NCBI GenBank assembly: GCA_964453575.1
Contig: CAYVRW010000009.1
Location: 1 to 34,861, forward strand
Direction of reading: 5' to 3'
Source of the DNA: JABDBK01 sp964453575
Lineage (GTDB): Bacteria; Pseudomonadota; Gammaproteobacteria; DSM-16500
DNA length: 34,861 bases
This document shows, in pieces, positions 9,561-17,037 of the stretch. Position 1 is the first letter of the stretch; each line of letters opens with the position of its first letter. A program made the position numbers and the translations under genes. The notes beneath the pieces are model-generated. The model did not search any database and was not told the DNA's origin. It saw only the letters and a program-made list of their open reading frames with translations.

Positions 9561-10008
9561 TAAACTGCCTTCATGGATAGAAGAAGGTTTTAATGAATAT
9601 CGCAAACGTTTTCCTGCATCATGCAGCTTAGAACTTATTGAAATTCCTGCTGAAAAACGCACTCCCCGCTTAAAAGAAGCGGGGTTGCAACAACTCATAG
9701 ATCGTGAAGGTGAAAAACTGCTTACCGCCATTAAACCTGGCAATCGCGTGATTACACTTGAAGTCCAAGGACAGCTATGGACCACTGAAAAACTCGCAAA
9801 CCACATTAAAACATGGCAAAGCGAAGGCCGTAATATTGATATGCTTATTGGCGGCCCTGATGGATTATCAAAAGCTTGCTCAAACAAGGCTGAGATCAAA
9901 TGGTCGCTCTCTCCTTTGACTTTGCCTCATCCTTTAGTACGCATTATTGTTGCTGAACAACTTTATCGAGCAGTAAGTATTTTGCAGAATCATCCTTATC
10001 ATCGTTGA
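9532..10008 (+). CDS. rlmH: 23S rRNA pseudouridine-1915 N3-methyltransferase
   Basis: SPOUT-class methyltransferase acting on helix 69 of 23S rRNA. The start is placed at the ATG at 9532 (MRIRLLAIGNKLPSW), giving 158 aa against 155 in E. coli; the longer in-frame start seven codons upstream adds an unconserved MNRCENC. The AdoMet-binding trefoil knot shows as LIGGPDGLS and LSPLTLPHPLVRIIVAEQLY, and the protein ends in NHPYHR as expected. It is the last gene of the lnt run; its stop lies inside the -35 element proposed for the next gene. Confidence 0.96.
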   Translation: MRIRLLAIGNKLPSWIEEGFNEYRKRFPASCSLELIEIPAEKRTPRLKEAGLQQLIDREGEKLLTAIKPGNRVITLEVQGQLWTTEKLANHIKTWQSEGRNIDMLIGGPDGLSKACSNKAEIKWSLSPLTLPHPLVRIIVAEQLYRAVSILQNHPYHR

Positions 10009-10034
10009 TAAATAGTAACTTAGTGAGTTATAAC
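10005..10034 (+). promoter_or_regulatory. Candidate sigma-70 promoter for the kinase-like gene
   Basis: TTGATA at 10005-10010 is followed after 17 bases by TTATAA, or after 18 by TATAAC at 10029-10034. It overlaps the rlmH stop codon and lies about 32 bases before the next start, where GGGAGG (10053-10058) is a strong ribosome site. Read by eye only. Confidence 0.45.
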
Positions 10035-10065
10035 ATTATGAGATCTATATTAGGGAGGTTAATTG

Positions 10066-11508
10066 ATGAAGGTCGAAAAAAAAGGAAATATAGGTTTCAC
10101 CCGAATTTTTACCTCAGATAATCCCGATCCATTGGGTACTACTCCACATAAAAACCCCTATATTATATTTCAAACGCCATGTAACCAACTAAACGATGGA
10201 TATCTAGAAGAAATTGAACATTTATTATCTCTTGGAATGACAACAATCAAGGACAATAATTATATTTTAATCATCACTTCTGCTAGAAAAATTATGCTAG
10301 CGATAGATGCTTTCTATCATTTACCCGAATATAAAATTAAAAAAAATGAATTATTATTTTTATCTTTAAATAAATATAAACACCAATGCGAATTAATATT
10401 AAGTGACAAAAACCCGGTTTATATACCCCCCAAAAGTAAACTTATCTCAAAATTTAAAAAAAAAGATAATAGTTTATTAGAATCAAGCAATGTAACTTAC
10501 CGCATCATAAAAAATCGTTTACTTGGAAAAAAACCAAAAGAATACGTGCATAAAGATAATCTGAGCGGCAGACAAATATCTGAAATTGAAGTGTTTAATG
10601 GATTTTGTTATAGATTATTGCTAGGAAAAAGACATCCAAAAATGATAAGCACACATGGAAGCCAAGGAGAAAGAACAGGCATGGCTTCAGAATTATTATC
10701 AGGGTTTCGTTCTATATGGAATGATTATGAACAGTATGGTCCATTAACAAAAGAAAAATTGCTTAAGTCTGAATTTATTAAAATCCTAGTTGCATCCTAT
10801 ACTGAAGAAGAAACCGATTTACATCTCAATAATTACGGCTTCGATGATACAAATTTTTGTGTAAAAATTGATGATGACAGATCAACTTGGCCATTAACAG
10901 CCAAATATGCCGGCGTTGATCCAGAAAAAGGAGACCCGACGGGTGATTATAAAACCCCTCCCATGACTGATTTTATTGTGACTGAACGAGATATCGCATC
11001 ATTCCCAACCCTACAAGATGCTAAACCCTTTCATTGGCTTGATTTTCTTAAAACATTAATTGAAAAAAATGCTTGGGATGTTTTGCTCAATGAAAAAAAA
11101 TTTATTAATGATAAATTTTATATGTTTTTAAAACGTATTCTTATACCCGATGAAGTATATGAGGCCATTGCTTATGCAACCATAGGTTCAGAAAAAACAA
11201 TGAGTCGATTTGCACATCACAAATCCAACAAAACGCAGAAGTTAAAAAATGCATTATTAAACACGCCTGAATTTAAAGAGTATGTGCTAGCCAATCAACA
11301 TATCATTGAACAACTCAAAAAGGAATTTGCAGAATATAATGAAGATTATACAAAAGAAAAATATCATTATTTACGTGTTGACTTAAACCAAATTGAAGTA
11401 AATTTCAATAATATATGTCAGGAAATTAAAGCGCAGCAGAGCTTATCTGTAGAGGAAGAAGAAAATGATGATTCGCCCACAAATGGCTGGAGTATCTTTT
11501 GGTGTTAA
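10066..11508 (+). CDS. Kinase-like protein, possible secreted effector
   Basis: Unrecognised 480-aa protein. The ATG at 10066 is preferred over the TTG at 10063 because GGGAGG then sits 7 bases away. No signal peptide or membrane helix is seen. A central stretch looks like a HipA/phosphatidylinositol-kinase-type catalytic core: a possible alpha-C glutamate at E173 or E175 before FNGFCYRLLLGKRHPK, a hinge-like TGMASELLSGF (204-214), a catalytic-loop-like TDLHLNNYGF (D251, H253, N256), and a metal-binding-like VKIDDDRS (D269, D271). The order and spacing resemble kinase-like Legionella effectors I know of, but no ATP-binding glycine loop is obvious. The C-terminus has EEEEND about 15 residues from the end, similar to the E-block of Dot/Icm substrates. 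The kinase role and the secretion are both inferred. Confidence 0.6.
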   Translation: MKVEKKGNIGFTRIFTSDNPDPLGTTPHKNPYIIFQTPCNQLNDGYLEEIEHLLSLGMTTIKDNNYILIITSARKIMLAIDAFYHLPEYKIKKNELLFLSLNKYKHQCELILSDKNPVYIPPKSKLISKFKKKDNSLLESSNVTYRIIKNRLLGKKPKEYVHKDNLSGRQISEIEVFNGFCYRLLLGKRHPKMISTHGSQGERTGMASELLSGFRSIWNDYEQYGPLTKEKLLKSEFIKILVASYTEEETDLHLNNYGFDDTNFCVKIDDDRSTWPLTAKYAGVDPEKGDPTGDYKTPPMTDFIVTERDIASFPTLQDAKPFHWLDFLKTLIEKNAWDVLLNEKKFINDKFYMFLKRILIPDEVYEAIAYATIGSEKTMSRFAHHKSNKTQKLKNALLNTPEFKEYVLANQHIIEQLKKEFAEYNEDYTKEKYHYLRVDLNQIEVNFNNICQEIKAQQSLSVEEEENDDSPTNGWSIFWC

Positions 11509-11540
11509 AACGACCCAAGCTCAGTTATATAATTATTTAG

Positions 11541-11675
11541 CAGTGATTCCCGCTAACAGAAGGTTAACTATTCATTTTTACGCTCCAAACAGCACATCCC
11601 TGTGCTTAGTGTTGTCATGCCTTTCAACAAGTCGCTAAAAATGAATAGTTAACCTTCTGTTAGCGGGAATCGCTG
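11541..11675. mobile_element. MITE-like palindromic element, copy 1, with 9-bp target duplication
   Basis: A 135-bp element with 40-bp terminal inverted repeats, 11541-11580 against 11636-11675, differing at one position. The outer end reads CAGCGATTCCCGCTAACAG on the right arm. It is flanked by a perfect 9-bp direct repeat ATTATTTAG at 11532-11540 and 11676-11684, as expected of transposition. It has no coding capacity. A shorter copy lies at 13642-13723. The right-hand repeat contains the stop codon of the minus-strand lipoprotein gene, so the insertion is at the very end of that gene. Confidence 0.85.
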
Positions 11676-11676
11676 A

Positions 11677-12033
11677 TTATTTAGGTCCATGCATAGCCAG
11701 TATTGCATACATCATTTGTAATTTTTCAAGCTGTTCGCGATAAGCCTGACTATTCATTTCATTATGTTGTTCCATAGCTTGCATTTGTTGTTGTAACAAA
11801 ATAACACTTTTACCAAATTTCTCAGGGTCGCTTGCTTGATAATACATCAGCTCAGCCATATCATGCGCGGCTTGTTTAATAGCTTTACATGCTGGATCAT
11901 CTTTAGTCTGACATGCTGAATAAGCTTGTTCCAATTTATCCGGATGCAATATAAGATAATCATAACTTGAAGTATCATTACAACTTGCTAAAAATAGACA
12001 ACATAACGTGATAAAGCTAATTTTTGCTAACAT
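11677..12033 (-). CDS. Small lipoprotein of unknown function (EexN-like pattern)
   Basis: A 118-aa protein with a lipoprotein signal: MLAKISFITLCCLFLASC, cysteine at 18 in lipobox LAS-C. The mature part is short and mostly helical. It has a YDYLILHPDKLEQAYSACQ segment, a second cysteine pair in the DDPACKAIKQAAHDM segment and glutamine-rich helices to the end. Paired cysteines after a HPDKLE-type helix recall the EexN-like lipoproteins of type IV secretion and conjugation regions, but that resemblance is loose and no such genes are nearby. The start is only 37 bases from the divergent hydrolase gene. Its stop codon lies inside the target duplication of the MITE-like element. Confidence 0.7.
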   Translation of the reverse strand: MLAKISFITLCCLFLASCNDTSSYDYLILHPDKLEQAYSACQTKDDPACKAIKQAAHDMAELMYYQASDPEKFGKSVILLQQQMQAMEQHNEMNSQAYREQLEKLQMMYAILAMHGPK

Positions 12034-12070
12034 TTTTTTAAAGTCCTAATTTAAATGGAAATTATTCATT

Positions 12071-13213
12071 ATGATCAATCGTCAAGCATTATTCGTAGAT
12101 CCCAAGATAACTTATCCCATTAACAACATGGAGTTACATTTTGACGAGTATATTACAAAATGCAAATCCCTAATTGCAAGTACCCGTCTTGATTTAACAA
12201 ATCATAATGCTGAAAAAATCATTGAAGCAAACAGTCCTTTTGAATTCAAACCCATGATACATGACAAAATGGGCGTATTACTTATTCATGGTTTATTAGA
12301 CTCACCCTTTCAATTAAGAGATATAGGTAAAAAACTCCAATCGCAAGGCTATTTGGTAAGGTCGGTACTGTTACCTGGTCACGGGACAATTCCAGGCGCA
12401 TTACTCAATGTCAATTATCAAGAATGGTTGCAGACCGTACGTTATGGTATTGCCTCCTTAAAAAAAGAAGTTGATAAAATCATTCTCATTGGCAACTCAA
12501 CAGGAGCAAGTCTTGCGCTTTATGAAGCCATTGAAAACAGTACTATAGTAGCAGGTGTTGTTCTTTTATCACCCGCACTAAAAATACGCTCTTGCTTTGC
12601 GCCGACTGCCAATTGGTATCGCGCCATCAGTTGGGCATGGAAACGTGCTGCTTGGTTTCACATGGATCCGGAAGAAACCATGGATTATGCAAAATACCTG
12701 TCGCTTCCTTTTAATGCGATTTATCAGGTTTATCGTTTATCCCTAGAGCTTAAACAGCACAATGGCAAAAACCCGCTCTGCCCTTTATTTTTTGTGTTAA
12801 GCCAAGATGATAAAATTGTTTGTCCACAGACTATTATTAATTATTTTACAGAACATACTAATCCCAAAAGTCGTTTGCTCTTATATACCAATGATACCAA
12901 TCATTTTAATGATACGCGAATTGAAACCAAATCTTCCGCCTATCCACAAGATCACATTATTAATCTTCCTCACATATCTCTTGCTATAGCGCCAGATGAT
13001 CCTCATTATGGAAAAAATGGCGATTATAAATATAGCAGTCATATTGATGAAACAAAAAACGTTATTTATGGTGAATATCTTAGAGATGATCTTTTTTATA
13101 ATCGATGTATGTTAAAACTAGGTTTGACGCATCTTGCAAAAGAACGTTTGACATTCAATCCTGATTTTAGTTACATGAGTGAATGCGTTAAAGAATTCAT
13201 TGAACAGCTTTGA
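12071..13213 (+). CDS. Alpha/beta-hydrolase fold protein (esterase or lipase-like)
   Basis: A 380-aa cytoplasmic protein. The fold starts near residue 70 with GVLLIHGLLDSPFQLRDIG, where HG is the oxyanion motif. It continues to the nucleophile elbow GNSTG with S143, an acid candidate D246 or D247 in SQDDKIV, and the catalytic histidine H278 in NDTNHFND. This is the order and spacing of serine carboxylesterases and monoacylglycerol lipases. Residues 1-70 and about 285-380 are extra relative to the minimal fold and I cannot place them. The substrate is unknown. The gene is divergent from the small lipoprotein gene and may share a short promoter region with it. Confidence 0.8.
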   Translation: MINRQALFVDPKITYPINNMELHFDEYITKCKSLIASTRLDLTNHNAEKIIEANSPFEFKPMIHDKMGVLLIHGLLDSPFQLRDIGKKLQSQGYLVRSVLLPGHGTIPGALLNVNYQEWLQTVRYGIASLKKEVDKIILIGNSTGASLALYEAIENSTIVAGVVLLSPALKIRSCFAPTANWYRAISWAWKRAAWFHMDPEETMDYAKYLSLPFNAIYQVYRLSLELKQHNGKNPLCPLFFVLSQDDKIVCPQTIINYFTEHTNPKSRLLLYTNDTNHFNDTRIETKSSAYPQDHIINLPHISLAIAPDDPHYGKNGDYKYSSHIDETKNVIYGEYLRDDLFYNRCMLKLGLTHLAKERLTFNPDFSYMSECVKEFIEQL

Positions 13214-13237
13214 AAAGGAAATTCTATATTTTTATAA

Positions 13238-13516
13238 TTAAACTAAAGAAACATGCAGTTTTTTCCCAATAACATGCGCGGCCTTTGTTAAGGTGCCCAA
13301 TGTTACAGAAGTATTACTTGGATCAAGTAAACGATCTAATGCTGAGCGACTTGTATGCATCTTTTCAGCCATTTCAGATTTATTTAAATGATCTTTTTTC
13401 ATTTTTTTCTCTAATTCATAAGCAATAACTCGTTTGACTGCGACTGCATTCGTCGATTCTAATATTCCCTCTTCTTCTAGGAAACTATCTAAAGTAGAAC
13501 CTTTATGTTTTTTCAT
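13238..13516 (-). CDS. XRE/HigA-type helix-turn-helix regulator, no toxin partner
   Basis: A 92-aa DNA-binding protein. The N-terminus (MKKHKGSTLDSFLEEEGILE) and the helix-turn-helix LNKSEMAEKMHTSRSALDRL followed by LDPSNTSVTLGTLTKAA are typical of small XRE proteins annotated as antitoxins of HigBA-like modules. No HigB- or RelE-like frame is present upstream or downstream on either strand: the gene lies between the hydrolase gene and a non-coding stretch carrying two repeats. An AGAGG ribosome site precedes the ATG. A palindromic operator within its own promoter points to autorepression. It may be a solitary regulator or what remains of a toxin-antitoxin pair. Confidence 0.85.
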   Translation of the reverse strand: MKKHKGSTLDSFLEEEGILESTNAVAVKRVIAYELEKKMKKDHLNKSEMAEKMHTSRSALDRLLDPSNTSVTLGTLTKAAHVIGKKLHVSLV

Positions 13517-13545
13517 ATAAAAAACCTCTTATTCGTGCTCATTTA

Positions 13546-13574
13546 AGTGTACCAAAAATGGTACTAATTGCCAA
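13546..13574 (-). promoter_or_regulatory. Promoter with embedded operator for the XRE regulator
   Basis: On the minus strand TTGGCA (13574-13569) is followed after exactly 17 bases by TACACT (13551-13546). The perfect palindrome GTACCA-AAAA-TGGTAC (13549-13564) fills most of the spacer and reaches into the -10 element, so a dimer bound there would block polymerase. The start codon is about 30 bases downstream. The most likely ligand is the regulator itself. Confidence 0.65.
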
Positions 13575-13595
13575 GTATCATTTTAAAAAAATCGT

Positions 13596-13629
13596 GACTG
13601 GATCCTCGCAAATAAGTTGCGGGATGAGA
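13596..13629. repeat. Dispersed palindrome, GACTGGATCC type, copy A (imperfect)
   Basis: GACTGGATCCTCGCAA, a short loop, then TTGCGGGATGAGA form an imperfect hairpin. The copy at 22535-22567 shares the outer words GACTGGATCC and GCGGGATGA, so this is a dispersed family. This copy is diverged in the stem. Confidence 0.55.
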
Positions 13630-13641
13630 GAATGGTGTAGA

Positions 13642-13723
13642 TAGCGATTCCCGCTAAAGAAGGTTAGCTATTCATTTTTAGCGACTTGTTGTCAGGATGA
13701 CAACACTGTAGCGGGAATCGCTG
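13642..13723. mobile_element. MITE-like palindromic element, copy 2, shorter and inverted
   Basis: An 82-bp relative of the element at 11541-11675, in the opposite orientation. Its ends pair over 14 bp (13643-13656 with 13709-13722), reading AGCGATTCCCGCTA. One arm keeps the sequence of the long arm of copy 1 (AAGGTTAGCTATTCATTTTT then AGCGACTTGTTG), while the matching part of the other arm is missing. The flanks TGGTGTAGA (13633-13641) and TAGTATAGA (13724-13732) agree at 7 of 9 bases, a decayed 9-bp target duplication. The element ends 10 bases before the lspA stop codon. Confidence 0.75.
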
Positions 13724-13732
13724 TAGTATAGA

Positions 13733-14224
13733 TTATATTGATTTATTTTTTTTAAAAAACGTACTCACAAACAACATCGCAGCGCCCACGCACACGGCGC
13801 TGTCGGCCACGTTAAAAACCGGCCAGTAAAAATCTGCCACATACCATTGAATAAAATCAATGACGTGACCGTAATGAATTCTGTCCCAAAGATTTCCTAA
13901 TGCCCCGCCCACTATCATGCTTAATGCAATGGAAACCCAACGATCACGCGCGCTTAATCGTGTTAGCCAAATGATGATGGCTATGCTTACCGCAACTGCA
14001 ATAGTTCCAAAAAACCACATTTGCCAACCGGGTGCTTGATCTAAAAAGCTAAAAGCAGCCCCTTTATTATAAGAAAGCATTAAATTAAATCCCGGGGTTA
14101 CGGATAATGGAGAATAAGGATTAAGAAATTCTTGAGCCATATATTTCGTCAAACGATCAAGGCCAAAAACAACGATCGCTATCCACAACCAACGTGCACC
14201 ACTCGCAGAAACTCGACTCATCAT
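13733..14224 (-). CDS. lspA: Lipoprotein signal peptidase (signal peptidase II)
   Basis: Inner-membrane aspartyl protease that removes the signal peptide of prolipoproteins. It is 163 aa with four hydrophobic helices. Conserved boxes are FGLDRLTKY near 20, SYNKGAAFSF near 51-60, GGALGNLWDRI with GHVIDF (D123) and FNVADSAV (D141); D123 and D141 are the catalytic pair. The start overlaps the ileS stop (ATGA), giving the common ribF-ileS-lspA operon order. A MITE-like copy lies directly behind the stop and its hairpin may act as the transcript end. Confidence 0.97.
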   Translation of the reverse strand: MMSRVSASGARWLWIAIVVFGLDRLTKYMAQEFLNPYSPLSVTPGFNLMLSYNKGAAFSFLDQAPGWQMWFFGTIAVAVSIAIIIWLTRLSARDRWVSIALSMIVGGALGNLWDRIHYGHVIDFIQWYVADFYWPVFNVADSAVCVGAAMLFVSTFFKKNKSI

Positions 14225-17037
14225 ACAAACTTCCTAATTTCACCTGCACCTTTGATATTATCCACACAACGTAAACACAATGTCGGATATTTCGCATTTT
14301 TGCCCACATCCGCACGTCTATGCCAACAACGTTCGCATTTAGGATAACTTAATGCTTCCACCGCCAACCATAAACCAGAAATATCCGTTGGCATCGTGTC
14401 ATCCCGATGTGAATTTTGCAAATGCACATCCGCAGATGAGGTAATTAATAAAAACCGCAATTCATCGCCTAATTTATCCAATTGGTCTTTTAATTTAGGT
14501 TCGCAATAAATATGCACGGATGCTTCTAATGGCGCACCAAGTTTACCTTCATTACGTAACACTTCGATATTTTTATTCACTGCATCACGAATCAAACGCA
14601 GTTTTTCCCAATAAGCTTGATTCATATCAAAATCTTTGGGCAAAGATGCCAAATCCGTATACCAGGTATTTAAAAAAACCGATTCATTGCGTTTTCCTGG
14701 AATAAATTGCCAAATTTCTTCGGCGGTAAAACTTAAGATAGGTGCCATCCAACGCACTAATGCTTCGATGATATGATACATCGCCGTTTGCGTAGAACGC
14801 CGCGCAAGGCTATTGGTTTGCGTGGTATATTGCCTATCTTTAATAATATCTAAATAAAAACTGCCTAAATCAATAGAACAAAACTGGTGAATTTTCTGAT
14901 AAATTAAATGAAATTGATAAGCATCATAGGCTTCAATAATTTCATTTTGTAATAATCTTGCTTTATCCACGACCCATCGATCAAGTGCCAACATATCTTC
15001 AGTATCAACTTTATGTTGCGCGGGATCAAAACCTTCTAAATTTGCCAGCAAAAATCGTGAAGTATTGCGTATACGTCGATACGTCTCAGACGTACGCGTT
15101 AATATTTCATCCGATACAAAAATATCACCGCGATAATCGATAGAAGCAACCCATAAACGCAATACATCTGCACCCATGGACTTGATCACTTCTTCAGGAG
15201 ACATGGCGTTGCCTTTGGACTTAGACATCTTCTGACCTTTGGCAGCCATGACGTAACCATGCGTCAGTACTGTTTTATAAGGTTTATGACCATCAATAGC
15301 CAGCGCAGTCAATAATGATGAATTAAACCAGCCACGATGTTGATCAGAGCCTTCTAAATATAAATCGGCGGGATAGCCAAGATCAGGGCGAACTTTCAAT
15401 ATACACTCACTGCTCACCCCCGAATCAAACCATACATCTAACGTATCCGTGCATTTTTTATAGTGCTTCGCATCCGCACCTAACAATTCTTTTTCATCTA
15501 AATCAAACCATACATCAACACCTGATTTTTCGATACGTTTTGCCACTTCTTCCATTAATCTAACCGTATCAGGATGCATTTCTCCAGTGTCTTTATGTAA
15601 AAACAAGGTAATAGGCACACCCCAAGTTCGTTGTCGGGAAATACACCAGTCAGGACGATTTTCTATCATGGAAAAAATACGGTTCTGACCCCATTCTGGA
15701 ATCCAATGCACATTTTCAATAGCAACAAGTGCCATTTCGCGCAATTTATTTTTTTCCATGCTAATAAACCACTGTGGTGTTGCACGAAAAATCAATGGCG
15801 TTTTATGCCGCCAACAATGCGGATAACTATGCGTCATTTTTGCAAAAGCTAATAAAGCATGTTTTGCGGTTAACTCTTCTACAATAAGATCATTGACTTT
15901 AGTGACATGCATACCACCGATAAGAGGCATGTTTTCTGCAAAACAACCATTATCACCCACCGCATTAATCATGGGTAACTGATAAATTTTTGCTGTCATA
16001 AAGTCATCTTGACCATGCGCTGCTGCAATATGCACTGCACCGGTACCTGTTTCAACAGTCACAAATTCAGCTAAAACAACTGGCACATCTCTATCATAAA
16101 ATGGATGTTTTAATAATTGTTTTTCCAGCGTGCTGCCTAAGGTTTTTCCTAAAATTTGATAGTCATCCACGCCATAGCGCTGCATCACTGACTCAACCAA
16201 GGATTCTGCAATGAGTAAACGTTCTTTGCCTTCACATTGCACCAAGGCATATTCTAAATAAGGATTTAAACAAACGGCTTGGTTAGAAGGTAATGTCCAA
16301 GGAGTGGTAGTCCAAATAGGAATGGAAATAGGTCCTGTACCTGCATGCGGTTTTGTTTTAAAGCACGCAAGAAATGCAGCTTGATCCAATACCGTGAAAC
16401 GCACATCAATGGCATAGGAGGTTTTATCCGCATATTCCACTTCCGCTTCAGCGAGGGCTGAGCAACAATCTAAGCACCAATAAACAGGTCTTTCACCTTT
16501 TTGCACATGGCCATTTGCGATGATTTTCGCAAGGCTGCGCACAATATTCGCTTCATAAGAAAAATCCATCGTAAGATAAGGATGTTCCCAATCGGCTACT
16601 ACACCTAGACGTTTGCATTCTTCTAACCATACCTCAACCTGGCTCATGGCATAATCACGACAAGCGGTACGAAATTCTGCGGCTGTCACTTTATGGCCGG
16701 GTTTACCGATTTTTTTCTCTACATTTAATTCAATAGGCAGACCATGACAATCCCAACCTGGCACGAAAGGGGCATCAAAACCACTGAAAGACTTTGACTT
16801 GGTGACGATATCTTTTAATGTTTTATTGACGGCATGTCCCATATGCATATGACCATTCGCATAAGGAGGACCATCATGCAAAATGAATCGAGGATTATTT
16901 GCGTTATGTGCACGCATTTTTTTATAAAGCTGCAGATGCTCCCATTTTTTAAGTATGGCAGGCTCACGTTCCGCAAGGTTCGCCTTCATAGGAAAATCTG
17001 TTTTAGGTAAATTTAATGTATCTTTATATTCGCTCAT
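14221..17037 (-). CDS. ileS: Isoleucyl-tRNA synthetase
   Basis: Class I synthetase for isoleucine, 938 aa, the bacterial IleS type 1 length. The HIGH motif is HMGH at 65-68 within DGPPYANGHMHMGHAVNK, and KMSKS is at 603-607. The C-terminus has the zinc site formed by C901, C904, C921 and C924 (CERCW...CLRC). It overlaps ribF by 4 bases upstream and lspA by 4 bases downstream, so all three are translationally coupled. A GAGAGGT ribosome site lies inside the end of ribF. Confidence 0.98.
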   Translation of the reverse strand: MSEYKDTLNLPKTDFPMKANLAEREPAILKKWEHLQLYKKMRAHNANNPRFILHDGPPYANGHMHMGHAVNKTLKDIVTKSKSFSGFDAPFVPGWDCHGLPIELNVEKKIGKPGHKVTAAEFRTACRDYAMSQVEVWLEECKRLGVVADWEHPYLTMDFSYEANIVRSLAKIIANGHVQKGERPVYWCLDCCSALAEAEVEYADKTSYAIDVRFTVLDQAAFLACFKTKPHAGTGPISIPIWTTTPWTLPSNQAVCLNPYLEYALVQCEGKERLLIAESLVESVMQRYGVDDYQILGKTLGSTLEKQLLKHPFYDRDVPVVLAEFVTVETGTGAVHIAAAHGQDDFMTAKIYQLPMINAVGDNGCFAENMPLIGGMHVTKVNDLIVEELTAKHALLAFAKMTHSYPHCWRHKTPLIFRATPQWFISMEKNKLREMALVAIENVHWIPEWGQNRIFSMIENRPDWCISRQRTWGVPITLFLHKDTGEMHPDTVRLMEEVAKRIEKSGVDVWFDLDEKELLGADAKHYKKCTDTLDVWFDSGVSSECILKVRPDLGYPADLYLEGSDQHRGWFNSSLLTALAIDGHKPYKTVLTHGYVMAAKGQKMSKSKGNAMSPEEVIKSMGADVLRLWVASIDYRGDIFVSDEILTRTSETYRRIRNTSRFLLANLEGFDPAQHKVDTEDMLALDRWVVDKARLLQNEIIEAYDAYQFHLIYQKIHQFCSIDLGSFYLDIIKDRQYTTQTNSLARRSTQTAMYHIIEALVRWMAPILSFTAEEIWQFIPGKRNESVFLNTWYTDLASLPKDFDMNQAYWEKLRLIRDAVNKNIEVLRNEGKLGAPLEASVHIYCEPKLKDQLDKLGDELRFLLITSSADVHLQNSHRDDTMPTDISGLWLAVEALSYPKCERCWHRRADVGKNAKYPTLCLRCVDNIKGAGEIRKFV

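Noticed and set aside
10090..10110. A parS site suggested by GTTTCAC near the start of the kinase-like gene
   Set aside because: The other half of the GTTTCAC/GTGAAAC palindrome is absent.
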